This document shows positions 56,828 through 64,000 of a stretch of 64,000 nucleotides of DNA, in pieces (the stretch's first letter is position 1; each line of letters begins with the position of its first letter). Under the pieces are notes generated by a model. The model did no database searches, had not been told where the DNA came from, and saw nothing but the letters and a program-made list of their open reading frames with translations. The DNA lies in contig CACIQI010000001.1 in assembly GCA_902588745.1 (NCBI GenBank), forward strand, positions 77,924 to 141,923. The letters are read 5' to 3'. The stretch is from an uncultured Alphaproteobacteria bacterium. Its GTDB lineage: Bacteria; Pseudomonadota; Alphaproteobacteria; HIMB59; GCA-002718135. The position numbers and the translations under genes were made by a program.

Positions 56828-56850
56828 TGATTGTTCTACAGAACGCTCCA
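56828..56850 (+). repeat. R4: degenerate ssrA 3'-end repeat
   Basis: Only the distal part is kept: CTACAGAACGCTCCA matches R0 at 13 of 15 bases (56836-56850). The spacing of 649 bases from R3, the same orientation, and the same CCAC/CCACT continuation as R1 and R3 support it as an eroded member. The 228-base spacer containing it (56645-56872) has no other recognisable feature apart from short GTGAGTAA repeats near 56696-56720. Confidence 0.6.
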
Positions 56851-56872
56851 CTATTATAACATAGAGGATATT

Positions 56873-57238
56873 ATGAAAAAGTTTGATGATTTAATGAGTG
56901 TTAAAAATGAAATTGAAAATATTACAGCAAAAGATGCAAAAAATAAATTGAATGATCCAAATGTACAATTTATTGATGTTAGAGACAAAGAGAGTTTTTC
57001 TAAGGGCACAATCGGAAACGCTATACATTTAGATAAAGCCTTTCTTGAATTTTATTTAGCTGAAGGTAGCCCCTTAGAGAATGAATTTTTTAAAAATAAT
57101 CCAGACAAAGAATATATTGTTTTTTGTGGTGTTGGAGGCCAAGGTACATTGGCAACCAAAACTATGAAAGACATGGGTTTAAAAAATGTAAAAAATATTT
57201 CTGGAGGAATGGCCGAGTGGGAAAAAATAAAAAAATAA
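56873..57238 (+). CDS. Rhodanese-domain protein (sulfurtransferase-like)
   Basis: Single rhodanese domain, 121 residues, probably cytoplasmic. The ATG at 56873 follows a GAGG Shine-Dalgarno; an in-frame ATG at 56831 lies inside R4 and is less likely. Motifs: FIDVRDKESFSKGTIGNAIHLD (CH2A-like) and the active loop FCGVGGQGTLATKTMKDMG with the catalytic Cys, then ISGGMAEWEK. It probably moves sulfane sulfur; acceptor unknown. First gene after the last repeat, so it may be the fifth cassette or the old flank. Confidence 0.9.
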   Translation: MKKFDDLMSVKNEIENITAKDAKNKLNDPNVQFIDVRDKESFSKGTIGNAIHLDKAFLEFYLAEGSPLENEFFKNNPDKEYIVFCGVGGQGTLATKTMKDMGLKNVKNISGGMAEWEKIKK

Positions 57239-57281
57239 TATTTAATTTAAAATATTTAATGCTTAATAGGTGATTTAAAAT

Positions 57282-57794
57282 TTATTTACCCTTTTCTTCT
57301 TTAAAAAATGGAACCATTGAACTCCAAACCCCATCTTTTCTTATTCGATGATAAGAAGCAGCTAAAATATGTATTCCAATAAAAATATATAATAAATTTA
57401 TTACTAATTCATGTGAACTTATAACTAGATTGATTAAGAAATTATTTTTTAAACCTAGCCAAAATAAAAAACCAATCAGTAATCCTGATAAAATTGTTAA
57501 AAGAAGCAATACGTACATTCCGTTGTGAATAATTTTGGCAGCCGTTTTTTGTATATGAGATGTTTCTTTTGGTAAGGAAGATTTTTGTGTTTTTTTCATA
57601 TAGATAAAACGAACAACAAGTAGAATCAAAAATATTATTGCAAATATAATTTCAAATTTAAAAAAAGAATCATCTTCTAGTTGAGATAATTCATCTACTT
57701 GTTTTGCTACACCATAAACAAATAAAATTACAAAACCCCAATGAAGTAGTTTTGCAATTAAACTGTAATTACTTTTAGTTTCATTTACATTCAT
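57282..57794 (-). CDS. Cytochrome b561-type membrane protein
   Basis: Four-helix di-heme b cytochrome family, 170 residues. His residues in the expected helices: KLLHWGFVILFVYG (helix 1), KIIHNGMYVLLLLTILSGLLIG (helix 3), and SSHELVINLLYIFIGIHILAASYHR (helix 4, with several His). It matches the prokaryotic b561 (YodB/CybB-like) pattern. It probably passes electrons between quinone and a periplasmic acceptor. Convergent with the rhodanese gene and divergent from the methyltransferase gene. Confidence 0.85.
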   Translation of the reverse strand: MNVNETKSNYSLIAKLLHWGFVILFVYGVAKQVDELSQLEDDSFFKFEIIFAIIFLILLVVRFIYMKKTQKSSLPKETSHIQKTAAKIIHNGMYVLLLLTILSGLLIGFLFWLGLKNNFLINLVISSHELVINLLYIFIGIHILAASYHRIRKDGVWSSMVPFFKEEKGK

Positions 57795-57863
57795 AATTGT
57801 TTATAAATATAATTTATTTATAATTATTTTATATATTTATAATTACTTTAAAATGAGGATTTT

Positions 57864-58742
57864 ATGAAATTTGATGTAAAAAAATTTTGGGATGATGAAG
57901 CAGAAAACCATAAAGAATTTGCTTATATGTATAAAGAAAATAAAAATGCAAGGTACCCATTTTATGAAGTAAGATTGGAGAGGCTTATAGAATTAATGTC
58001 AAACTTGCCAAAAGGAAGATGTTTAGATGCAGGATGTGGCATGGCTAAAGCAATGTTACCATTTTTAGATAATGGATGGGAAGCTAATGGAGTTGATTCA
58101 TCTGCTAAAATGATAGATTTTGCAAAGGAAAATTTAATTGAGAAAAATTATGATCCCAATATTGTTTCTGTAGGTGCGGTTGAAGATTTATCAATGTTTC
58201 CAGATGAACATTTTGATGTTGTATTTTCTATGGGTGTAATCGAATACTTGACAGAGGAACAAGAATTAAATTTTTTTAAAGAAACAAAAAGAGTGCTCAA
58301 AAATAATGGAATATTTATTCCTGAATATATTAATCTAATTTTTGATATTGCAACATTTAATAGATTTACAGTAAACTTTTACAAAGAAAATATACTTAAT
58401 CGTTTTTTTGATGATAAAAAAAATGTTGATGAAATAACCGAAAAAATAAAAAAACTTGTAACTATGCCAGAGAAACCAGACAAAAAAGGTAAATATTCAA
58501 CTACCAGAGATCAGGTCTATACTCGAGGAGAAAATCCCTTAACATTCAAGGAAACGGTTAAAAAGAGAGGTTTTAGTCAGGAAGATTTAGTTTTTTATAG
58601 ATTTCATGTAGCTCCTCCACTTTTATTTGAAGAAAATCCTGAATTAGAAAAATTATCATACAAGTTCGAAAAGGAATATTGTAGAGATTGGATTGGGTAT
58701 TTTACAGCTTCAGGATTTATGCCAGTATTAAAAAAAATATAA
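57864..58742 (+). CDS. Class I SAM-dependent methyltransferase
   Basis: 292 residues. Rossmann-type methyltransferase domain at about 45-170: motif I CLDAGCGMAKAMLPFLDNGWEANGVDSSAKMIDFAKENL, motif II region VGAVEDLSMFPDEHFDVVFSMGVIEYL, then a C-terminal part unlike common families (RDQVYTRGENPLTFKETVKKRGFSQEDLVFYRFH). Six bases before the DUF4910 gene on the same strand, so they form a pair. Substrate unknown; a sugar or peptide-like surface or secondary metabolite is possible. Confidence 0.85.
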   Translation: MKFDVKKFWDDEAENHKEFAYMYKENKNARYPFYEVRLERLIELMSNLPKGRCLDAGCGMAKAMLPFLDNGWEANGVDSSAKMIDFAKENLIEKNYDPNIVSVGAVEDLSMFPDEHFDVVFSMGVIEYLTEEQELNFFKETKRVLKNNGIFIPEYINLIFDIATFNRFTVNFYKENILNRFFDDKKNVDEITEKIKKLVTMPEKPDKKGKYSTTRDQVYTRGENPLTFKETVKKRGFSQEDLVFYRFHVAPPLLFEENPELEKLSYKFEKEYCRDWIGYFTASGFMPVLKKI

Positions 58743-58748
58743 ATATTT

Positions 58749-60137
58749 ATGAATGATAAATTTGATTTTTCAAATTTGACAAAAGATTTGTGTAAAATTA
58801 AAACTGGAATTGTTGAAAATAATAATAAAAAATTTTTTGAAAGAGTTGAAAAGGAAATTCCTTTAAGATATTTTTCAGTTCCTTCAGAATCTGAATTTAA
58901 CGGTTGGGTTGTACCAAAACAATGGTCTGTTAAAAAAGCATCTATATATTTTAATGGCAATGAAATTTATGATGGAACTAAAAACCCATTAGGAGTAGCT
59001 TTTTATTCGCAATCTTTTTCAGGTAAATTAACATTAGATGAATTGAAAAAACATCTTTATTTCAATGACAATCCTGCAACTAATAATGCTCATATGTATC
59101 ATTGTTCATGGTTATATAAACCATGGATAAAGGATTGGGGATTAACTCCCCCAGCATCATTTGTTAAAAATTTAAAAGATGGAGAATATCAAATAGAACT
59201 TGAAACATCTTTTAAATCAGGTGAAATGATTATAGCTGATTGCCATATTAAAGGAGAAAAAGATGAAACAATCATATTGCAGAGTCATACTTGTCATCCG
59301 CATATGGCTAACGATGGATTTGCTGGTACCTCAATAATGATAAGATTGATGCAAAATTTAATGAGTCAGAAAAATTTGTTTTCTTATAGATTAATTCTAT
59401 GCCCAGAGCACTTAGGAACAATTTTTTATTTAAATCAAATTAATTCAAATGAAATTAATAATTTTGTAGGAGGTGTTTTTAGTGAAATGCTAGGTTCCAG
59501 TTCATATATAACTATGGGATCCACATTTTGGGGCAATCATTACTTGGATTCTGTAATGGGACACGTTGGAAAGTTTTATTTAGAAGAATTTAAGATGCTA
59601 CCTTTCAGGCAAACTGTGGGAAATGATGAAACAGTGTGGGAATCTCCTGGTTATGAAATACCTTTTGTTCAAATTAACAGGACAAAAAAATTTGGCTTTC
59701 CATTTGAAGAATATCACTCAAGCTTAGATACTCCAGATATAATCGATAACGATAAATTAAATGAAGCCTATAATTTTTTAAAAAATTCAATAAATATTTT
59801 TGAAAAAAATGCGATAATTAAAAGAAAATTTAAAGGCTTAATTGCATTATCAAACCCAAAATATAACCTCTATAAAAACAGAATAGATCCAACATACAAA
59901 CATTTACATAATTACGATAATGAAAGGTTAGGATATCTGCAGGATTGTATCTTTAGATATATGGAGGGTAATATGTCTATTCTTGAAATTGCAAATAGAC
60001 ATGAAATTCCATTTTTTGAGCTTTATGAGTGGTTAAAGATTTGGGAAGAAAAAAAATTAATTTCATTAGAACCATTAATTTTTGATAAAAACCTTAAAAG
60101 TAATACAGAAAAAATAAACTTATCTTGGTTAAATTAA
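58749..60137 (+). CDS. DUF4910 (M28-like aminopeptidase fold) protein with C-terminal winged helix
   Basis: 462 residues. The DUF2172/DUF4910-type domain shows zinc-peptidase-like ligands: QSHTCHPHMANDGFAGTSIM (His and Asp), LCPEHLGTIFYLNQ (Glu and His), GNDETVWESPGYEIPFVQINR and EEYHSSLDTPDIID (His). The end (GYLQDCIFRYMEGNMSILEIANRHEIPFFELYEWLKIWEEKKLI) looks like a winged-helix domain (HTH_47 type). Such proteins are common in polysaccharide and natural-product clusters and may act as amide or peptide hydrolases; activity is not proven. Pairs with the methyltransferase. Confidence 0.85.
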   Translation: MNDKFDFSNLTKDLCKIKTGIVENNNKKFFERVEKEIPLRYFSVPSESEFNGWVVPKQWSVKKASIYFNGNEIYDGTKNPLGVAFYSQSFSGKLTLDELKKHLYFNDNPATNNAHMYHCSWLYKPWIKDWGLTPPASFVKNLKDGEYQIELETSFKSGEMIIADCHIKGEKDETIILQSHTCHPHMANDGFAGTSIMIRLMQNLMSQKNLFSYRLILCPEHLGTIFYLNQINSNEINNFVGGVFSEMLGSSSYITMGSTFWGNHYLDSVMGHVGKFYLEEFKMLPFRQTVGNDETVWESPGYEIPFVQINRTKKFGFPFEEYHSSLDTPDIIDNDKLNEAYNFLKNSINIFEKNAIIKRKFKGLIALSNPKYNLYKNRIDPTYKHLHNYDNERLGYLQDCIFRYMEGNMSILEIANRHEIPFFELYEWLKIWEEKKLISLEPLIFDKNLKSNTEKINLSWLN

Positions 60138-60149
60138 ATTAAATTATCA

Positions 60150-60578
60150 ATGATTGAGTATCAAAATATATTAAATAAAAACATGCTAAATGTTTTAAAA
60201 GATATATTGAAACAAATACAAAATAATGGTTTATCAAATAATAACCATCTATACATTACCTTTTTAACTAATCATAAAAAAGTTAAGTTACCAAATTGGC
60301 TTAAAAAAAAATATACTGAAGAAATGACAATAATTATTCAATACGAGTATTATGATTTAGAATTAGATAAAGATAATTTTTCAATTACCCTTTCTTTTAA
60401 TGATATTAAAACCAAGTTAAAAATTGGATATGACTCAATAATTTCATTTGCTGATCCTTCATCAAATTTTGGTTTAATACTTAAAAATAAAAGTAAAATA
60501 ATAGAAAAAAAAGAAACAAAGAAAATTAAATCTAAAAAAGATAATGTAATAAATTTCGCTAATTTTAAAAAAAATTAA
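60150..60578 (+). CDS. sspB: SspB-alpha, ClpXP adaptor for ssrA-tagged proteins
   Basis: Delivers tmRNA-tagged proteins to ClpXP. 142 residues. The alphaproteobacterial SspB core is clear: HLYITFLTNHKKVKLPNWLKKKYTEEMTIIIQYEYYDLELDKDNFSITLSF, then SIISFADPSSNFGLIL. The C-terminal tail is Lys-rich and ends in NVINFANFKKN, the usual position of the ClpX-binding (XB) tail. Located 5 kb from ssrA. Its stop overlaps the convergent gpmA by 4 bases; fumC lies beyond, a neighbourhood seen in other alphaproteobacteria. Confidence 0.9.
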   Translation: MIEYQNILNKNMLNVLKDILKQIQNNGLSNNNHLYITFLTNHKKVKLPNWLKKKYTEEMTIIIQYEYYDLELDKDNFSITLSFNDIKTKLKIGYDSIISFADPSSNFGLILKNKSKIIEKKETKKIKSKKDNVINFANFKKN

Positions 60579-61204
60579 TCCAAGTAATAGTGATTCTTTA
60601 AATCTCCATCTTCATATTCTAAACATAATGGACTACCTGTTGGAAGTTCTATTGAAGAAATTTCATCTGGTTTGTACATACCAACTTTGATCATTATAGC
60701 TCTCAATGAATTTCCATGTGCTGCTATTAATATATTTTTACCATCAGTTATTTCGGGTTCAATTTTTTCAGTAAAGTATGGTGATACCCTATCAACTACA
60801 TCTTTCAAACTCTCTCCATTAGGCGGAGGTGTATCGTACGATCTTCTCCAGATATGAACTTGCTTTTCACCAAATTTATTTGCAGTTTCAGCTTTATTTA
60901 AACCAACAAGATCACCATAATTTCTTTCGTTTAATCTTTCATCTTTTTCATAATTTAATATTCCATTCTTAAACAAATTTTCTATTCCAGATGCATTTAA
61001 TGCTATTTCTGCCGTTCTATTTGCTCTTTGAAGAACACTGCTAAAAACTATATCAATTGTTATTTTATGTTTTTTTAATAGAAGTCCTGCATTATTAGCT
61101 TCATTAATACCTTTTTCTGTTAATGGAACATCTTTCCATCCGGTAAATCTATTTTCTAGATTCCATTGACTTTGACCATGTCTAAGTAAAACAAGTTTGT
61201 TCAT
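60575..61204 (-). CDS. gpmA: Phosphoglycerate mutase, 2,3-bisphosphoglycerate-dependent
   Basis: Interconverts 3- and 2-phosphoglycerate in glycolysis and gluconeogenesis. 209 residues, the short dPGM form. Motifs: LVLLRHGQSQWNLENRFTGWKDVPLTEKG with the phospho-His (about H9), SVLQRANRTAEIAL, ERNYGDLVGLNK (proton-donor Glu), WRRSYDTPPPNGESLKDV and IAAHGNSLRAIMI with the second His. Divergent from fumC. Confidence 0.96.
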   Translation of the reverse strand: MNKLVLLRHGQSQWNLENRFTGWKDVPLTEKGINEANNAGLLLKKHKITIDIVFSSVLQRANRTAEIALNASGIENLFKNGILNYEKDERLNERNYGDLVGLNKAETANKFGEKQVHIWRRSYDTPPPNGESLKDVVDRVSPYFTEKIEPEITDGKNILIAAHGNSLRAIMIKVGMYKPDEISSIELPTGSPLCLEYEDGDLKNHYYLD

Positions 61205-61245
61205 ATGTCACATATAATATGTTATAGTTAATTTGTTAACAAATA

Positions 61246-62631
61246 ATGAAAAATAAAAACAGAATAGAATTTGATAGTTTAGGTTCAAAAAACATAGATA
61301 AAAAAAGACTTTGGGGTGCACAGACTCAAAGATCTTTAGAGAATTTTAAAATTGGCAATGAAAGAATGCCAGTTGAATTAATAGTAGCGTTAGGACAGCA
61401 AAAGAAAGCTGCTGCAGAAGCTAATATAGAACTCGGTGTTTTGAATAAAAAATTAGGATCTTTAATTATAGGCGCATGTAATGATATAATTAATTTAAAA
61501 CTTATTGAAGAGTTTCCATTAGTAGTTTGGCAGACTGGATCTGGAACTCAAACAAATATGAATGCTAATGAAGTAATTAGTAATTATGTAATTAAAAAAA
61601 TAAGAGGTAAGATTGGAAGTAAAGAACCTATCCATCCAAATGACCACGTAAATTTATCTCAATCTTCTAATGATACTTTCCCAACAATAATGCATGTTGC
61701 AATTAATGAGTTATCAATAAAAAAACTAATTCCAAATTTAAAAAATTTGATAAAAGAATTTCAAAAAAAGAAAAAAGTTTTTCAAAAAATAATAAAAATA
61801 GGAAGAACACATACACAAGATGCAACTCCAATAACTTTAGGTGATGAATTTTCTGCATTTTATACTCAATTACAATGCTGTTTAAGTAGAATAGAAATTT
61901 CACAATCAGAATTGAAATATCTTGCTCAAGGTGGTACTGCTGTGGGGTCAGGCATCAATGCACCAAAAAAATTTGATAAAGTATTTTGTAAATATTTAAA
62001 TAAACTTACAAAAGATAATTACAAACCTTCACAAAATAAATTTGAAGCCTTATCATCTCATGACTCACTGGTAAATTTTTCAAATTCTTTAAAAACTTTA
62101 TCAATATCATTATTAAAAATCATAAATGATATTAGATTTTTAGCATCTGGACCTAGATCAGGATTAGGAGAATTAATTTTACCTGCTAATGAACCTGGAT
62201 CATCAATTATGCCTGGAAAAGTTAATCCCACACAAATTGAGGCCTTAAGCATGGTTTGTGTTCAAGTAATTGGAAATAGTACAACCGTGGATCTTGCAGG
62301 ATCAAATGGTCACTTTCAATTAAATACTTATAAACCAGTTATAGCCTTTAACATTATTCAGTCATTAAACCTTCTTAGTGATGGAATTAAAAGTTTTAAT
62401 AATAATTGTTTAAAAGGATTAAAAGCAAATAAAGAAATTATTGATAATCATTTAAATAATTCTTTAATGCTTGTTACCGCCTTAAATAAAAGTATTGGAT
62501 ATGATAATGCAGCTAAGATTGCAAAAAAAGCCTTCAGTGAGAATTTAACTCTAAAGGAAGCGGCTTTAAAATTAAAACTAATTTCAGAAAAAGATTTTGA
62601 TAAAATAGTCGATCCAAAAAAAATGATCTAA
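61246..62631 (+). CDS. fumC: Fumarate hydratase class II
   Basis: Iron-free fumarase of the TCA cycle, 461 residues. Motifs: RIEFDSLGSKNIDKKRLWGAQTQRSLENF, WQTGSGTQTNMNANEVI, HPNDHVNLSQSSNDTFPT, IGRTHTQDATPITLGDEF (catalytic His) and the family signature PGSSIMPGKVNPTQ. Tail-to-tail with lpxC with no gap. Confidence 0.97.
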   Translation: MKNKNRIEFDSLGSKNIDKKRLWGAQTQRSLENFKIGNERMPVELIVALGQQKKAAAEANIELGVLNKKLGSLIIGACNDIINLKLIEEFPLVVWQTGSGTQTNMNANEVISNYVIKKIRGKIGSKEPIHPNDHVNLSQSSNDTFPTIMHVAINELSIKKLIPNLKNLIKEFQKKKKVFQKIIKIGRTHTQDATPITLGDEFSAFYTQLQCCLSRIEISQSELKYLAQGGTAVGSGINAPKKFDKVFCKYLNKLTKDNYKPSQNKFEALSSHDSLVNFSNSLKTLSISLLKIINDIRFLASGPRSGLGELILPANEPGSSIMPGKVNPTQIEALSMVCVQVIGNSTTVDLAGSNGHFQLNTYKPVIAFNIIQSLNLLSDGIKSFNNNCLKGLKANKEIIDNHLNNSLMLVTALNKSIGYDNAAKIAKKAFSENLTLKEAALKLKLISEKDFDKIVDPKKMI

Positions 62632-63507
62632 CTAAATGTATTCGTAATTATTTTTATCGGCAAACAAAGATCTTAATAGCAAATTATTTAAGTGATGGCC
62701 TGATTTATTTCCTAAGAAATAACCTTGAATTGGAGAGCCTGCTAAATACAAATCACCGATAGAATCAAGAATTTTATGTCTCACAAACTCATCTTTGAAA
62801 CGCAAACCATCTGAATTTAGTATTTTACTTTCTCCAACAACAACAGCATTATCTAAGGAACCACCAAGTGCTAAACCATTTGATCTTAACATATCAACAT
62901 CTCTTTCAAATCCAAAAGTACGGGCTGAAGCAATGTCAGTTTTATAATTCCCATTTACTAATTGTAAATGACAGCTTTGTTTACTAACTAACTTGCTAGG
63001 AAAATCGATTTCAAAATCTATTGAAAACTGATCATTAGGTTTTAATTCTACAGATGCATCGTTATTTTCTACTTTAATATTTTTTTTAACTTTTAAAATT
63101 TTTCTTCTTTTATTTAAACTTTGAATAGAAGTTTGATCAATCAGATCAACAAACTTAATTGAACTACCATCCATGATAGGCACCTCTGGTCCATCAATCT
63201 CAATTTTAATATTATCTATATGCAATCCTGATAAAGCACTCATTAAATGCTCTATGGTTGATACACTAGTACCAGTTTGATTGCTTATAGTTGTACTTAG
63301 TTTTGTACTGCTTACATTTGACCATAAAGCCTCAATTAGATTATTATCTTTTATATCTTTTCGAATAAAGTTAATTCCGTAATCAGCTTCAGCTGGAAAT
63401 AATTTCATTGTTACTTCTTTTCCAGTATGAAGTCCTATGCCTCTTATTAATAGTGGTTTGCCAATTGTCTGTTGCTGATGGCTAGATGTTTTAGATATGT
63501 CTATCAT
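62632..63507 (-). CDS. lpxC: UDP-3-O-acyl-N-acetylglucosamine deacetylase
   Basis: Zinc deacetylase, the committed step of lipid A synthesis, showing that the organism makes LPS. 291 residues. Motifs: IRGIGLHTGKEVTMKL, zinc His in TSVSTIEHLMSALSGLHIDN, EIDGPEVPIMDGSS, FRFKDEFVRHKILDSIGDLYLAG-like text (RFKDEFVRHKILDSIGDL, zinc His and Asp) and GNKSGHHLNNLLL (catalytic His). Lies directly after ftsZ, as in the classic dcw cluster end. Confidence 0.97.
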   Translation of the reverse strand: MIDISKTSSHQQQTIGKPLLIRGIGLHTGKEVTMKLFPAEADYGINFIRKDIKDNNLIEALWSNVSSTKLSTTISNQTGTSVSTIEHLMSALSGLHIDNIKIEIDGPEVPIMDGSSIKFVDLIDQTSIQSLNKRRKILKVKKNIKVENNDASVELKPNDQFSIDFEIDFPSKLVSKQSCHLQLVNGNYKTDIASARTFGFERDVDMLRSNGLALGGSLDNAVVVGESKILNSDGLRFKDEFVRHKILDSIGDLYLAGSPIQGYFLGNKSGHHLNNLLLRSLFADKNNYEYI

Positions 63508-63510
63508 TTT

Positions 63511-63540
63511 AAAAAAGTGCTGATTTCAGCACTTTTTTTA
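63511..63540 (-). terminator. Terminator hairpin between ftsZ and lpxC
   Basis: AGTGCTG-ATTT-CAGCACT stem-loop (516-533) flanked by A and T runs on both sides, so it can stop transcripts in either direction. It lies about 70 bases after the ftsZ stop, immediately upstream of the lpxC start codon, implying lpxC is expressed by read-through or from a promoter at the hairpin. Confidence 0.8.
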
Positions 63541-63608
63541 ATATATATTTTTGGCGATCTTAACAACTAACCTAATATTTCAAAATATTGCAAATAATAT
63601 CCTAAATA

Positions 63609-64000
63609 TTAGTTAGCTTGTCTTCTAAGGAAGGTAGGTATATCCAGAAGTTCTTCCTCTGTCTCCTGATTGAACTCTTCATCAATTTCTGAAGTTTCAG
63701 TCTCTTCAGCACTAAACTCCTCTTTTTCATCAACACTTAGGTTATTATCTTCAGAGTTTTTATATTCTGAATCATTTTCTTCAATTTTTTCATCTGAAGA
63801 TGCAAAAACTGGTTCAGTCTTCTGTAGAACTTCATTTTCTGAAGCAATATCTTCAAATTTATTTTCAGTAGAAAGAGTATCAAATAAGCTCAACCTTCTT
63901 ACACTTGTTTCATTTGGTTTTTCAATATTTGAAGATGAGTCTAAAATTTCCTCAGAAATATTATCAGTTTCAATTTGATCTGCAGCTTCTAAAACTTCAT
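63609..64000 (-). CDS. ftsZ: Cell division protein FtsZ (C-terminal part only)
   Basis: Tubulin-like division ring protein; only the last ~130 codons are in the window, open to the right edge. Visible are the intrinsically disordered, very acidic linker (Glu/Asp/Ser/Asn-rich) with SVRRLSLFDTLS, and the conserved C-terminal peptide LLDIPTFLRRQAN, which binds FtsA/ZipA-like partners. A TTG codon at 63893 would mark a separate small acidic gene, but the frame continues upstream without a stop. The GTPase domain lies outside the window. Confidence 0.93.
   Translation of the reverse strand, partial: EVLEAADQIETDNISEEILDSSSNIEKPNETSVRRLSLFDTLSTENKFEDIASENEVLQKTEPVFASSDEKIEENDSEYKNSEDNNLSVDEKEEFSAEETETSEIDEEFNQETEEELLDIPTFLRRQAN

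Noticed and set aside
55099-56850. The repeats as a CRISPR array
   Set aside because: Units are 170-673 bases and contain genes, repeats are diverged and derive from ssrA; spacer-sized intervals and cas genes are absent.
55099-56850. The repeats as extra tmRNA copies or as terminators
   Set aside because: Copies R1-R4 lack the GGGG arm needed for the hairpin, and nothing else of tmRNA is duplicated.
63609-63893. A separate small acidic gene starting at TTG 63893
   Set aside because: The frame continues to the window edge, and the ending IPTFLRRQAN is the FtsZ C-terminal peptide.

Overview
The window is a gene-dense, very AT-rich bacterial chromosome segment that reads as a streamlined, probably marine, alphaproteobacterium of the low-GC Pelagibacterales/HIMB59-like kind. 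The group is inferred from gene content, not from a marker phylogeny. Evidence for Alphaproteobacteria: a circularly permuted two-piece tmRNA, an alpha-type SspB adaptor, an RNase E ending in a GWW motif, an NDUFA12-like complex I accessory protein beside DUF2155, the PF06559-type double dCTP deaminase, and an FtsZ tail ending in IPTFLRRQAN. Spacers are tiny, many genes overlap by a few bases, no rRNA or tRNA gene was recognised, and no gene-free stretch exceeds about 300 bases.

Layout. 1-675: start of prfB with its programmed +1 frameshift. 682-9604: PBP1A divergent from a plus-strand run of rne, a BepA-like protease, dCTP deaminase, aroQ, accB and accC. 9597-16271: aat, then convergent DUF2155, NDUFA12, pyrC and a heptosyltransferase-like gene; ygfZ, an MFS carrier and a dimeric-type glycyl-tRNA synthetase. 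16279-25460: S49 protease, polyprenyl synthase, DUF6165/cupin pair, rpe, a LysR regulator, a 27-residue very basic peptide gene, SbmA-like/FxsA pair, DapA-family aldolase, uppP and exonuclease I. 25493-31373: a deoxyribose/ribose catabolic block (ribokinase, RbsD/FucU, double aldehyde dehydrogenase, deoC), then gpsA. 31524-32761: a strongly translated branched-chain amino-acid binding protein with a terminator.

32771-52331 is one near-continuous minus-strand run of about 19.5 kb: hflK, hflC, DUF2065, degP, miaA, ilvB, ilvN, ilvC, leuA, mreB, mreC, mreD, mrdA, rodA, livG, livF, livH, livM and a secreted trypsin-like protease. It joins membrane quality control, branched-chain amino-acid synthesis, rod-shape synthesis and branched-chain amino-acid uptake. 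mrp, thyA and folA follow.

54860-60137 is the accessory region. The permuted ssrA gene (tag ANDNRLALAA) is followed by at least three, probably four, further direct copies of its last ~22 bases. These copies divide the DNA into four small cassettes of about 170-670 bp, each with one small unrecognised gene, mostly predicted membrane or secreted proteins. This looks like a tandem array of integration scars or a cassette array at the tmRNA end; no integrase is in the window. Beyond the last repeat lie a rhodanese, a cytochrome b561-like protein, a methyltransferase and a DUF4910 protein.

60150-64000 returns to core genes: sspB (adaptor for the tmRNA tag), gpmA, fumC, lpxC and the 3' end of ftsZ.
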